A DNA stretch of 64,000 nucleotides from Lepas anatifera (GCA_034440635.1 JAOTON010001583.1:1-64000); one strand, 5' to 3'. Counted from the first letter of the stretch, positions 11,860 through 22,909 are shown. The notes: a model not told the origin generated them from the sequence alone. Made by a program: numbers and translations.

Positions 11860-13112
11860 TGCCCGCTTCACACCGCCAACGTAGCGTACGAGCGGACGGG
11901 AGCGGAACGTAACGGGCGAAAAATACAATACCTTAACTCCTGACACTTTCCGTCCGCCTCTACGCTCCGCTCCGTTCTCAGTGTGAAGCGGCAGTCGAAA
12001 CACCGAACGTTCTGCTGCGTGTTGTTTACGTTTGCGGTTGCCAGATTTCAGGAGCGTAGCGGTGAAAAGATGGAAATATTCATCTTTTGAACGTACATGA
12101 GCGGAGCGTAATGAACGTTTGGTTTATTTGAAAAGTGTTTTTAAGTGATTTTGCGCTAATTGTGATTAATCTTTTAGTGGAATTCCATCAATAAAGCAGG
12201 TAAGTTCGTACAATTCAAATTCAATGTTCTTGATACAAGATAAACAAAAACAGTGCTGCTTCTGACCTTGGTTCTGCTTTTCTGAGATGTAAGTAAACAA
12301 AAAGGAGCTTTAATTTGGCCATCAATGGTTTAGAGGTGCATTTAAGAAAGGAATTGAATTAGTAATGTACAATTACTGAACAACTCGGGCAATCATAGAC
12401 ATAGGCATAGGCGGATCCAGGATTGCCGATCGGGGGGCACCTTCCGGGGGGGGCCGGAAATAATATTCAATAGTAGTAATATTCAACATCTGAATATTAC
12501 TGTGTTTAAATGATACTCACCTGATGGTCATTGCCAGGCGCTCAGCCTCGGGAATCGCCGCCCGATAATTCGTGTCCTCCCGATGAAGGCGTGGAGCAAC
12601 ACACTCCAGCAGTTGATCGAACCTCTCTGGAGTCATACGATAGGCTCGATAAAACTCTTCTGGGTTCTGCCTGGCCTCGCGCAGCAGGTAGCATATTCAC
12701 CTCTTGAGCTTCGGTGTTGTAGGGATTCCCGTACCCAAATGCGTCTAGTTGGTGGTGGCGTGTCACTACTATCACCAAGCGCCAGCATCAACAAAAGGTC
12801 TTCGTCACGCATGTTGATCAACAGCAGCCCACGAACGCAAGAAAGCAGTAAAATCAGTTGAAAAGGCACCCAGATTACTCCCGAGCCCGCGCAGTGTTTA
12901 AACAACGACGCACGACGCCTTCCCGAACGTTCCGCTCGCTGTTGTTCCGTTCAGCGTTTGCCAGATCTCCATGACAACCAGTTTTCCCCCAAATCCCAAG
13001 ATTTGGTGATACGTTCCAAGATTTCCTTGAGTCTTGGGTTATTGCTTAACTTTCGCCCGTTACGTTCCGCTCCCGTCCGCTCCTACGCTACGTTGGCGGT
13101 GTGAAGCGGGCA
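11860..13112 (-). mobile_element. Harbinger-type element, copy 1
   Basis: It starts TGCCCGCTTCACACCGCC and ends with the inverted form GGCGGTGTGAAGCGGGCA. It is flanked by TTA on both sides (11857-11859 and 13113-13115), the 3-bp duplication typical of PIF/Harbinger elements. Length is 1253 bp. It encodes one transposase exon on the minus strand and otherwise non-coding sequence, including a fragment of the window's hAT-type MITE (about 12402-12465). It lacks the DDE catalytic part, so it is non-autonomous. It is nearly identical to copy 2 but reversed. Confidence 0.9.
12521..12812 (-). pseudogene. Harbinger transposase N-terminal exon, copy 1
   Basis: The frame opens with MRDEDLLLMLALGDSSDTPP and continues through RRIWVRESLQHRSSRGEYA, a region seen at the start of HARBI1-like transposases. 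One base is missing relative to copy 2 in the GCTACC(C)TG run at about 12687, and the frame changes there. Past that point the other frame would give the EEFYRAYGMTPERFDQLLE region. The exon ends at a good donor (CAG|GTGAGT) at 12521/12520, but no downstream exon is present in the element. Confidence 0.8.
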
Positions 13113-13115
13113 TTA

Positions 13116-13255
13116 GACGCATCTGTACTGAAACGCTGTACCAAATAGATAATGCATCCAGCAAACAAGTGTGGGCACAGGCGTAGGAAGGAGGGATGTT
13201 GGGGAAGGGGGCAGGGACGCCATGCCCCCATCCCAATATTCAATAACTCAACCAC
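13116..13255. other. Spacer between the two Harbinger elements
   Basis: About 140 bp of unique sequence separates the two head-to-head elements, with no gene. Confidence 0.7.
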
Positions 13256-13258
13256 TAA

Positions 13259-14515
13259 TGCCCGCTTCACACCGCCAACGTAGCGTAGGAGCGGACGGGA
13301 GCGGAATGTAACGGGCGAAAGTTAAGCAATAACCCAAGACTCAAGGAAATCTTGGAACGTATCACCAAATCTTGGGATTTGGGGGAAAACTGGTTGTCAT
13401 GGAGATCTGGCAAACGCTGAACGGAACAACAGCGAGCGGAACGTTCGGGAAGGCGTCGTGCGTCGTTGTTTAAACACTGCGCGGGCTCGGGAGTAATCTG
13501 GTGCCTTTTCAACTGATTTTACTGCTTTCTTGCGTTCGTGGGCTGCTGTTGATCAACATGCGTGACGAAGACCTTTTTGTTGATGCTGGCGCTTGGTGAT
13601 AGTAGTGACACGCCACCACCAACTAGACGCATTTGGGTACGGGAATCCCTACAACACCGAAGCTCAAGAGGTGAATATGCTACCCTGCTGCGCGAGGTCA
13701 GGCAGAACCCAGAAGAGTTTTATCGAGCCTATGGTATGACTCCAGAGAGGTTCGATCAACTGCTGGAGTGTGTTGCTCCACGCCTTCATCGGGAGGACAC
13801 GAATTATCGGGCGGCGATTCCCGAGGCTGAGCGCCTGGCAATGACCATCAGGTGAGTATCATTTAAACACAGTAATATTCAGATGTTGAATATTACTACT
13901 ATTGAATATTATTTCCGGCCCCCCCCGGAAGGTGCCCTCCCCGATCGGCAATCCTGGATCCGCCTATGCCCATGTCTATGAGTGCCCGAGTTGTTCAGTA
14001 ATTGTACATTACTAATTCAATTCCTTTCTTAAATGCACCTCCAAACCATTGATGGCCAAATTAAAGTTCCTTTTTGTTTACTTACATCTCAGAAAAGCAG
14101 AACCAAGGTCAGAAGCAGCACTGTTTTTGTTTATCTTGTATCAAGAACATTGAATTTGAATTGTACGAACTTACCTGCTTTATTGATGGAATTCCACTAA
14201 AAAGATTAATCACAATTAGCGCAAAATCACTTAAAAACACTTTTCAAATAAACCAAACGTTCATTACGCTCCGCTCATGTACGTTCAAAAGATGAATATT
14301 TCCATCTTTTCACCGCTACGCTCCTGAAATCTGGCAACCGCAAACGTAAACAACACGCAGCAGAACGTTCGGTGTTTCGACTGCCGCTTCACACTGAGAA
14401 CGGAGCGGAGCGTAGAGGTGGACGGAAAGTGTCAGAGTTCAGGTATTGTATTTTTTCGCCCGTTACGTTCCGCTCCCGTCCGCTCGTACGCTACGTTGGC
14501 GGTGTGAAGCGGGCA
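13259..14515 (+). mobile_element. Harbinger-type element, copy 2
   Basis: It has the same terminal inverted repeats as copy 1 and is flanked by TAA at 13256-13258 and 14516-14518. Length is 1257 bp. Orientation is opposite to copy 1, so the pair forms a 2.6-kb palindrome with a 140-bp loop. The different flanking trinucleotides (TTA and TAA) argue for two insertions, though TTA and TAA are reverse complements, so a single inverted duplication is not excluded. Confidence 0.9.
13558..13851 (+). pseudogene. Harbinger transposase N-terminal exon, copy 2
   Basis: From the ATG at 13558 the reading frame breaks within a T5 run (13574-13578), where copy 1 has four bases. After that it is open through LGDSSDTPPPTRRIW, EEFYRAYGMTPERFDQLLE and EAERLAMTIR, ending at the donor CAG|GTGAGT at 13851. 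The order matches the N-terminal region of HARBI1-like transposases (RxxFDxLLxxVxPxL, then the I-P-x-E-E-R-L-A-x-T-x-R type motif). Catalytic exons are absent. An intact exon would be one base shorter than this copy and one longer than copy 1. Confidence 0.85.
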
Positions 14516-14518
14516 TAA

Positions 14519-15720
14519 CACTGTGCGTTAACTAAAAGATAATGACTTCAAAATGTCCCTTGACACCACCTCGAATATTTTCTACGTTCCTACAGCTATG
14601 AGTGTAGGAATTTTTCCCATTTCCTGCTGCTGCCTCTGCGTACTTCATGAATCCGTTGAAATAAGTCAAGTTCCTTGCTGTCACTGTATTAAAGTTAAAA
14701 CACTCGTCACTATAAGGAAAGCTATAAAAACAATCAATTACCACGCCTAAAATGATAGCCTTAATTATACAGTGGACATATCTATATATTACACATACAT
14801 ACCACTATCCATGTCTACCATCATTGTTATGCTGGTTTCATGTGAACACCGAGGGGACCATATACGATGGACAAGGACGATATATCCAACCGTAGAGTCA
14901 CTAATGTAATTTTTTCTTCTTCATATTTAGAAAATGAGGTAAATTGTATCAATGAGTATTGCGGCATCTTCACTTCATTTGTAAGCCGAGTAACTAGGAA
15001 ATTATATCAGACTGAACTAGGATCATTTTTGCACTTTTCAATTATGTGAATTTAGGGGAACGCACCGAATTACGGACACTTAAGCACACAGCGAAGAACA
15101 ACATCGCATGGTTTACAGTTCAGGGTTAAATGCAACTGGAACTTGGCAACTATATGTTGAAAAATAATTTATCAAGTATTTTGAACAATTTTTCCACCGT
15201 CGAAACCCCATATAAGTTCGTTGAAAACGCCTATAAAGTCACACGACCGCAGCGCTCTCACCCGTCCGGAATATCGGACAGCAAAGTGGCGCTGTCGGTA
15301 ATTTTGGTCAAGGCAACGAATAAATGCACGGAGTTCCGGACAGGAAGTTAATGTCAGAATTAGGACGTTATTTTTCATTTTTTTCGATAAGCACGTTTCA
15401 GATACTGTAAGCTGTCTTTTAAGCACTAAAATCAATAAACTATTTCAGTTTTTGTTATAGATTATAGGGGCGCGGTGGGGGTGGTGCGTGGGCTCGGGCC
15501 GGTTCCCGGGGCTTCCTGAGGGCTGCCCCTGTTGCCGGTGGTGGGAAATTATTTTATAGATTATAGAGATGCAAACCTCATATTGGACTCCCACCCGGAC
15601 ATCAGCTTTGGAGTTGAGGATTACGGTGAGATTCTCGAGGTAATATTTTCGTAAAATGACCCAATCAAAGACAAAATGACAAGCTCCGTGGTTTTCAAAA
15701 AGGATAGAGCATAGGAATAG
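14519..15720. other. No gene recognised; short TAGGGGAA-type repeat end
   Basis: No supported gene. At 15053-15085 a TAGGGGAACGCACCGAATTA phrase followed by CGGACA resembles, in opposite orientation, the sequence at 23685-23722. Both are surrounded by further CCGGACA/TGTCCG phrases, which suggests termini of a shared non-autonomous repeat. Confidence 0.4.
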
Positions 15721-16080
15721 GTAAAGTATGGGCAGTTCAGGATTTCCGATTAGGGGAGTACACAGTCAGGGGGGCGCCCGAACCAGAGGGTGTCAAATCT
15801 GTTCAGTTGGGCGCCAAGTGTCGAGTCCCATCGTGGGGACGTCGATACTGGAATCCAGGGGGACAACATTTTAGGGGCGCCTCAACTTTCAGGGGTGCCT
15901 TGAATCAGTTAGACGAGTGACCGGCCGATTATGCGCGTTGCCACGGGGGCGGGCGTTGGCGGACGCAGGGGGAGGCCATTCCGTCTATGCCTTCCCCCCA
16001 AAGTGCTGGAAGGGGTCCAACCTATCTTTTGGCCTCCCCAAATTCCGGATAATTTTTTGGAACAAATGTGTTTACACTAG
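15720..16080. repeat. Diverged hAT-type MITE relatives
   Basis: Phrases such as CAGGATTTCCGATTAGGGG, GGGGCGCCCGAACCAGAGG and TTGGGCGCCAAGTG recur in the better-defined copy at 16150-16416 and in the clusters near 22 and 62 kb. Boundaries are not resolved. Confidence 0.45.
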
Positions 16081-16149
16081 GCCTGTCGAACAATTAAATT
16101 TTCGCCCCCCTCCTCCCCAGGAGAGCGATCATGCACTTGCAGAGGTAGC

Positions 16150-16416
16150 CATAGGCGGATCCAGGGGGGCAAGGGGGGCACGTGCCCCCCGATCGACCCT
16201 CGGCGCCCCCTGAAGGTCGTGGCGCTCCCCTGAAATGTCGCTTCCCACCCACCCCCCGGGATACGAAAGTCGGCGCCCACCGACAGGATTTGGCGCCCAC
16301 CTGATAGGTTTTGCCGATCATAAATGGCGCCCCCTGGTTCGGATGGCGCCCCCCTGGTCTGGATGGCACCCCCCGGGAAGGTGCCCCCCCGATCGGCAAT
16401 ACTGGATCCGCCTATG
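16150..16416. mobile_element. hAT-type MITE with 8-bp target duplication
   Basis: Terminal inverted repeats CATAGGCGGATCCAG and CTGGATCCGCCTATG bound a 267-bp GC-rich interior. The 8-bp sequence GAGGTAGC flanks both ends (16142-16149 and 16417-16424), the duplication length of hAT transposons. It encodes no protein. This is the clearest copy of the family in this window. Confidence 0.9.
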
Positions 16417-16649
16417 GAGGTAGCTTATACTTGGTCTGTCGAGCACCCAAATCGCAAGTCCCCCTCCCCCAGGAGGAGAGGTAGACATTGGTTTGGCCCC
16501 CTAAAACTCGAAAACTCGGGTCTGCGTCCGGCCCTGGGGGCGGGCTCGCCTCGCACCTCCTCTTGGATAGCTGGGTGATCCCCCTTCTCATTTTGGCTGG
16601 AAGTACCATTCAAGATGCCTATATTAAGTGGGCACATGTTTTCATCACT

Positions 16650-16693
16650 CAGCCCCCCCCCACACACATACACACGCGCGCGCACACACACGT
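16650..16693. repeat. C-run and (CA)n/(CG)n simple repeat
   Basis: A run of nine C is followed by CACACACATACACACGCGCGCGCACACACACG. Confidence 0.85.
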
Positions 16694-16756
16694 TGGCTGT
16701 GGAGCCCTACTAGAAAATTCAGAGGGGTGCCTTCGCCATTCATTCCCCTGAACCCA

Positions 16757-17040
16757 GGGGCGTAGCCAGTATTTCCTTCAGGGGGTGGGGGGGGCGGCGC
16801 CACGAAAAGGGCCCCTGCGACGGCGCCAAAGGGGCCCTGATGGGTAAAAAGGGCCCTATTTGTTACAGAATAGAGTGCTGAAGAGGGCTTAAGAGGGCCC
16901 TGTCTGGTATGAAATTCAAATTTGGTCACAGAGCATAGTACGGGTGAGCCACGCTTCGCGTGGCCTGTGTCCTCATGGGGTCCCTTCGGGTCCTCAGGAG
17001 GGGGGGCATCTGTCCTTGCCGTCCCCCCCTTTGGTTACGA
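16757..17040. mobile_element. hAT-type repeat, CAGGGGCGTAGCCAG end
   Basis: The left terminus CAGGGGCGTAGCCAGTAT is followed by a G-rich and GGGCCC-rich segment. The inverse terminus CTGGCTACGCCCCTG appears at 58580-58594 with the same GGCGCCGCC and GGGCCCTTTT phrases. A related block starts near 53942. The right boundary here is uncertain. Confidence 0.55.
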
Positions 17041-17059
17041 CCCTGCCTGGATTATGAAT

Positions 17060-17734
17060 TCCATTCAGCTGCTACTTGATGCTCATACATGTACCTTTTC
17101 ATTTTTCAACGAATGAATATAAAGCATAGTGTTAGGGTAAAGCTGCTGTTTAAAAGCTGGGAAAGGAACAAAGAAGGAGCGGCGGAGAGTCCAGATTTCA
17201 CAACTGCACTGAAGGGGGCCCCGGAGGCCCCTCAACTGTTTTTCCGAGGTCACCGGAGAACCGTTCGCAGCCGGAAAACGTTACCAGGCTTCCTTTTAGA
17301 AAACTGAGTAGCGTGTTGATGATTGGTGTAATGAAAATCGGCAATTTTTTTCTTATCAGCTTCCAAAGTCAAACTTTATTTTGAGACGCTTATATCTTAT
17401 TTGTTTTTTTTTACTTTCGAACAATGTTTGGAAGATTAAAAAAATTCCTTTTCCACCCAAAGGGCATCACCAAATAATCAGATACAGTTAGAACGTTGTA
17501 TCCATTTATGACAGTATGCCAAAACGGTGCGAAAAGTGCATTAACATTGCACACCTTTCCCCCCACACACACACATATGTAGTGAACTAGACACCACTCA
17601 AAAAGGTACGACACCAGAATTGCTCTTAGGACTACAAAGACGCCCTGTGAACGCTTCAAAACATGTGGGTACCGGCTCACGTCTGCTACAACACGCCGCA
17701 TTCAAAATTCATTCAATCGTTTGGTTTGATCACC

Positions 17735-17735
<1 letters not shown>
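17060..17735. other. No gene recognised
   Basis: Nothing supported; short (CA)n at about 17562-17577. Confidence 0.35.

Positions 17736-17802
<67 letters not shown>
17736..17802. repeat. (TA)n microsatellite
   Basis: Pure TA dinucleotide tract of about 65 bp. Confidence 0.95.
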
Positions 17803-18108
17803 CACATCGCATTTAAAATGCATTCCATGTCTTAGTTTGATCACACAATAAAATACAACACGCAGCCTCTAAAATTCATCCAGTGGTGACAGAAATTCGT
17901 TCTCTGATAACATTCCTTGGCTGATCACAGAAAACATAAACACAACTTACGGGCCTCGGCACAAAAAGGACCTACGAAGGTACCTTTAAGAAATGCGTTT
18001 CCTCATCTGCTGGAAGGTGATTTCAGGGTCCAGGAATAAAGATATCATTACGCCTCGTAAAAAAGAACAAGAATAACGATGAGTGGCCTCGGAATTGAAC
18101 AAAACCGC

Positions 18109-21100
18109 TTAAATTTGGACAAACGTTTCGCAGAAAAAGTCTGTGACACCATCAACATCTTCTTCAAGCAGATGAGGGTGCGCCTCCCTTACGTACGCTC
18201 CACCACACTCCACATGGATGGTGGTAGCGCAGCCATCGCACTCCACCCACCTCCTCTCAATCTCCGCCCTGTTTTTGTCTTCCCAGCTGGCGCCGCACAC
18301 CAGACACAGCCAGTTCTCGTCCGTTGCACGTTTCGCCCTTTTTGGCCTCCCCTCCCGAGGACGTGGTGTGGCGTCCTCGGAGGCGCTGTTGGGCGAAGCA
18401 TGGATGGCTGTCCGTTTTTTGGATGCCTTGTTACTGCCACCGCCGTCGGCGGCTTTTTTGGGTTTGGGCCGGGCTGTTTTTTCCGAGTGGTACTCCCTCC
18501 ACGCCTGCGAGGATACGCAGGCGGGAAGGAGCTCCTTCCTTGTTTTACCCGAAGCCGTGAACTGCGGCTCCGGGTAAAACAGATGGTCTTTGAACGCCGC
18601 AGCTGTCGGCAGCTGCTGGGGATGGGTGGGCGTCATGGGTTTATGCTCGAACACTGGCACCTTGTTGGTTGCCAGTATGGTTGGTTTTCGTCCAAATGTC
18701 GCGAGCCTGATTTCGGCCTCACCGAGCCACTGCTGGGCCGATGACCTTCGGCCTGCAGCTGGCGCATGACTGCGATGGCTGAGGCCAGGTCTTTGCGGGT
18801 CAGGCTCTGAGGGGGCTGAGCGCGAGGCGTGCTGGCAGAGACCGGCGACGGTGACTCCCAGTCAATGCCCGGAGTGACTTGGTCAGGGTTCGGGTATTGA
18901 TGGGAAGATGGGCCGAACAGAGATCCACTCAGGTCAGCAAAGAGTACGTCTATCTCCTCAGGTGTGCTGACGCTGGGAGCCACGAGGGAGGTGGTACTGT
19001 CCGTGGACACCAGACTAGCGGGCCCGAGGGGAGCAGTGCTACATGTTCCAGAATGGGTGCTGCCTGAAGGGCCAGGCGTGGCCCCGCCAGAGGGTCCAGC
19101 TGCAAGGACACCGGAGGGCTCAAGTGTGGCCCCGCCAGAGGGGCTCGGCTGCATAGACACCGGAGGGGTCAGGTGTGGCCCCGCCAGAGGGCTCGGCTGC
19201 ATAGACACCGGAGGGGTCAGGTGTGGCCCCGCCAGAGGGCTCGGCTGCATAGACACCGGAGGGGTCAGGGGTGGCCCCGCCAGAGGGCTCGGCTGCATAG
19301 ACACCGGAGGGGTCAGGTGTGGCCCCGCCAGAGGGCTCGGCTGCATAGACACCGGAGGGGTCAGGTGTAGCCCCGCCAGAGGGCTCGGCTGCATAGACGC
19401 CGGAGGGCTCAGACATCGCGGGTTCGTCGCTGGGTGCCAGCAGTTCCAAGGTTGACGGCCGGAGCTTAGTGAAATCTACGGCCGTCTTGTTGAAGGGGAA
19501 GAGTCCACACTTCCTGAATCCTGCCTGAATTGTCTCAGGCCTTATCGACATCAGAGCCTGCTGGAGCAGGCCAGGCACATGCCTTTTTCGCATGATCGTA
19601 TTGAAGTTCTCTGGTTTCCGCTGCCATCGGTTGAAGTGGCCCACTTTTTTTTTAGCGGGCCGAAGATCGCTACGTCGGCTGGTTGGATGAGGTGGGTGGT
19701 GTTAGGAGGCAGGGCATACAGAATGATTCCTGAGGCCTGGCACAATTCACTCACTGCAACACTCATGTGGCTGCGGTGGCCATCAACAAAAAAATGACAG
19801 GCAGTGTGATCTCCTGCTGGGCCAGCCAAGGCACCAGGCCGTCCTTGACAAACTCGTAGAAGACGGCGGAAGTCATCCAACCTGAAAAGGTGATGTCGTC
19901 TTACAATTTTTAGCCTTTATTTCTAGGGCCCAGTTTATGACATATTTTCACCGTGCTTTATTATTTTGTATTACAGTAAATGATGAGTACAAGCCAATAC
20001 GGCACCGAAAGGACAAACAAGAACAGCGAGATCAAGAAATAACGAGCAACCGAAAAGAGACAAACAAAAAGAATGTATAAAAATATAAGCAACGGTGAGA
20101 AGACATCAGGTTAAATCAGGTTAAAAGACATCAAGGGTCAAGGGACATTAGTGACATGAAGGGACATTAGTGTCATGTATGCTGGTGTGTACAGGGTGAG
20201 AGTTGGCGACGCGATATGACCTTGGCAGTTGGTGAGTCATTAACACCTGCACAGGAGTAGGGTCTGGTACTAACGCGCATTGGCGGGCGGGGGTCTGGTA
20301 GGCCCCCTAAGATCTCGGAAGCTAAAAGGTGTAGAAAATATATCGGTTGGTGGGTGTGTGGGGGCCATGATCATCTACATCATGGCCAATTTTCATTGAC
20401 CTTGGTCAATATTTTCAAGGTCAAAAATGTTTATAAAGGTCAAAGCTTAACTATGCTGGGGACCTATTGGGAAAATCGGATTTTGACAGTCTATAGGCTA
20501 AGAAATGTTCGATTTTAAAATTCTCGCACCAATCGACGTGCCATTACATTTTGTTAAACGTGGCCCAATTTCGTGTTTCGGCTACTAGCGGTTCTCCAGC
20601 CACATTGGAAAATTTGGTGGAGGTCCCCGAGCACCCCCTCCCCTTCCAGTGCGCGTGCTAAAACCAAACAACACAGATATTATTCACCAGAGGGTGAGTT
20701 CCCAAGCATGAAGTCGCCGGCGTCATTGGCGATCTCTCGTGGTGTACGCAGGTAGGGCAGTACCACCAACGGGGCGACAACGTCACCGGCGGCCGTGAAT
20801 GTGCCGAGGAATGTCACACACTCCTTCTCGTTCCCGGTCGCCACTCGGTACACATGCTTGGCACCACATATGCCGATGACTCTGTCACCATCTGCCGAAG
20901 GAAAATAGGATAAGGATGGACATTGAATAGGTAGGAAATCAAAGGTTGGTAAACTATTGCTCACTGGAGGAGATTAGGAACAATGAATCACCGGGTTTTG
21001 TGCTTACTATGTAGGGTTAAATAAACGGTTCCTGATCGATTTAATAATGGTAAATGAAACATGGTCTTTTTCACGGAAACAAATAGGTACAAGCCACAAC

Positions 21101-21745
21101 TATTCCGGGCAAAGAAAATAAAGGACATCGTGATAGGTTTGGAAATGATATATGTATTTACCGGGGCTTAGCCGGATGCCGGTCTCGTCGGCGTTTAAGA
21201 CTCGGCGCGGGTTGGTGAAGACGTCCTCCAGCTGGTTGGTGCGGACGAAAGCATCCAGCTCCTCAAACCAACTGAGGATCCGATCGGCCGTCACCGCCGC
21301 TCTGGCGCGGGATATGCCCTCTGCAGAACGTCTTGATAGCTGCGGGTGCCGATCTAGGAAACCCCGCAGCCAGCCGCGCCCAGGTCGGTTTTCGTCGAAG
21401 GACGTTAAAAGGCCGCTGCTTGAGACGCCCATCTGGACTACATCAAGGAGAATTTTGGGCGTGAGAGGGAAGCCCCGCTCGCTCATCCCGATGAGCCATT
21501 TAACCAAATCGTCTTCCCAGGCTTTGGGAAGAGCGGTTGGGGCTCCCACTACTCCTCCGTTTTTTGCCAAGGATCCGGTCATTTAAAGTTGATCTTGGAA
21601 CGCCGAATTTCTCCGCCGCCTTCCGCAGGGATGTCCCCGCCCTTACTTCACTTACAGCTAGTTCAAGCTTTTCGCTCTTGTACTGCTGTCGTCGCTGACG
21701 CTTCACCGTGCTTGCAGCGGTCGCGCGTTTCCTTGGCGTCCTCAT
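18109..21745 (-). CDS. Pogo/Tigger-type DDE transposase gene with C-terminal zinc finger (three exons)
   Basis: Three exons on the minus strand: 21745-21162, 20891-20688 and 19881-18109. Their phases fit, giving GIRLSP|DGDRV and NSPSG|WMTSAV across the junctions. Exon 1 begins MRTPRKR and holds a psq-type HTH (SLRKAAEKFGVPRSTLNDRI), a CENP-B-type HTH (GWLRGFLDRHPQLSRR) and the first catalytic Asp (LNADETG). Exon 3 supplies the second (FFVDGHRSHMS) and third (IQPADVAIFGPLK). A 16-residue tandem repeat and a C-terminal Cys/His domain (LCLVCGASW...ECDGC..TIHVEC...FFC) follow. About 853 residues if read through. The frame changes at T6 21560-21565, A7 19788-19794, T9 19645-19653, G4 19140-19143 and near a C run at 18737, all homopolymers, so real disruption is doubtful. 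It could be an active element or a host-adopted gene. Pogo terminal repeats were not found. Confidence 0.85.
19120..19410 (-). repeat. 48-bp minisatellite coding for a 16-residue repeat
   Basis: About six copies of a 48-bp unit lie inside exon 3 of the pogo gene. In the coding frame the unit reads PSGVYAAEPSGGATPD. Copies are almost identical, so expansion is recent or homogenised. Because 48 is a multiple of three, copy-number change keeps the frame. All other frames are also open, which produces several long spurious ORFs on both strands. Confidence 0.9.
20240..20665 (+). repeat. GGTCA-rich dispersed repeat, copy 2 (in pogo intron 2)
   Basis: It is related to 1300-2300 (same ordered landmarks, including CAATCGACGTGCCATTACAT) and lies wholly within intron 2 (20687-19882) of the pogo gene. 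It is shorter than copy 1. Confidence 0.6.
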
Positions 21746-21980
21746 GCCTGACAAAATAAGATAAATGTGTGATAATATAGTAAGATAAAATGAAAGTTTT
21801 TTTTGTGGTAAGGCAATGTTTGCGAGCATAATTTAGTTCAACCTGCTGCACCTACTACTCCTCAAATCCTTCGTTACGCTAAACCAAATGATGCATGGTA
21901 AAGCCATAGGAGCTCAAAATGTTGAAAACCAAGGTCAAACGAGGTCATGTAGGTAAAATATGAGCTATGCAAGCTTATCA
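21746..21980. other. 5' flank of the pogo gene
   Basis: AT-rich. A possible acceptor (TTTGTCAG|GC) sits just before the ATG on the minus strand, so a non-coding upstream exon is possible. No promoter motif is evident. Confidence 0.3.
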
Positions 21981-21981
21981 T

Positions 21982-22163
21982 GATAGGCGGATCCAGGGCT
22001 ACAAATGGGGGAGGCACCTCCTGCGTGGGCGCAAAATCCTGTTGTTGCGCGCCGATTTTTGCATCCTATGGGGGGGGTTCAAGCGACATTTCAGGGGGCG
22101 CTGTGACCATTTCAGGATCGACCAGGGGGCACCTGCCCCATTTGCCCCCTGGATCCGCATATG
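21982..22163. mobile_element. hAT-type MITE copy
   Basis: GATAGGCGGATCCAGG at the left and CCTGGATCCGCATATG at the right match the termini of the 16150-16416 element. The interior has the same GGGGGC and GCGCCGATTTTTGCATCCTA phrases. Target duplication not clear. Confidence 0.7.
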
Positions 22164-22199
22164 GTAGCCATTCGAAAATGCCGTGATTTTGCAAAGAAC

Positions 22200-22660
22200 A
22201 AATGGACCAGGCTAGAGCCATTTATCTGCAGAGGAGGTCAGAGTCAGACCAGAGGGAGGGTGCAAAACCTATCTGGCAGATGCCCAAACTGACCAAGTGG
22301 GCGCCAAATCTTATAGCGGGGGGGCGATGCTGGAAGGGGGATTGGGATATGATACTTCAGGGGGCGCCACATAGACCCCTTCCCCCCGATCCGCGTTTGA
22401 GGGAGACAGTTTTTTATCAAGGGTGATTCGCCACTTTGGCTAAAGGAGGAAGGAGGAAGCATCGTTCTGGTCTCGCGAACATCATTTAAGTGAAACCTAC
22501 TAGGCGGGTGCCAAATCGCACTTTGTGAACAGCAATTTCTGCATCCTGGGGACATGTGACGGAGGAATTGCCCTGTGGGCTTCAAAGCCTATGAATGCTG
22601 GGTTATGCCATTGCGTAGGGGGCTTACGGGCGCGGTGTGGGTGCTGTGTACTTGTCTTGG
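22200..22660. repeat. Diverged hAT-type MITE relatives
   Basis: Phrases such as GTGCAAAACCTATCTGG, GTGGGCGCCAAATC and GGGGGCGCCACATAG echo the neighbouring copies, but ends are degraded. Confidence 0.4.
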
Positions 22661-22667
22661 TACCCCT

Positions 22668-22906
22668 GTCATAGGCGGTTTCAGGATTGCCGATCAGGGG
22701 GCCGCGCCATCCGGACCAGGGGCGCCACTTTTGACCGGCAAAAACTATCAGGTTAGCGCAATATCCTATCGCTGGGCGCCGATTTGTGCATCCTAGGGGG
22801 GATGGGAAGCCATATTTCGAGGGGGCGCCATCGACCTTTCAGGGGGCGCAGAGGGTCGTCAGGGGAAGGGCACCTGTCCCCTTTGTCGTCCTAGATCCGC
22901 GTATGA
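22668..22906. mobile_element. hAT-type MITE copy
   Basis: Starts CATAGGCGGTTTCAGGATTG and ends CCTAGATCCGCGTATG. Flanking ACCCCTGT and ACCCCAGC agree at six of eight positions, compatible with an aged 8-bp target duplication. Confidence 0.65.
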
Positions 22907-22909
22907 CCC

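Noticed and set aside
18079..18744. 221-codon plus-strand frame
   Set aside because: Antisense shadow of the pogo C-terminal exon, whose zinc finger on the minus strand is clearly coding.
18964..19455. Plus-strand repetitive frame over the minisatellite
   Set aside because: The 48-bp unit lacks stops in several frames; the minus-strand frame continuous with the DDE core is the real one.
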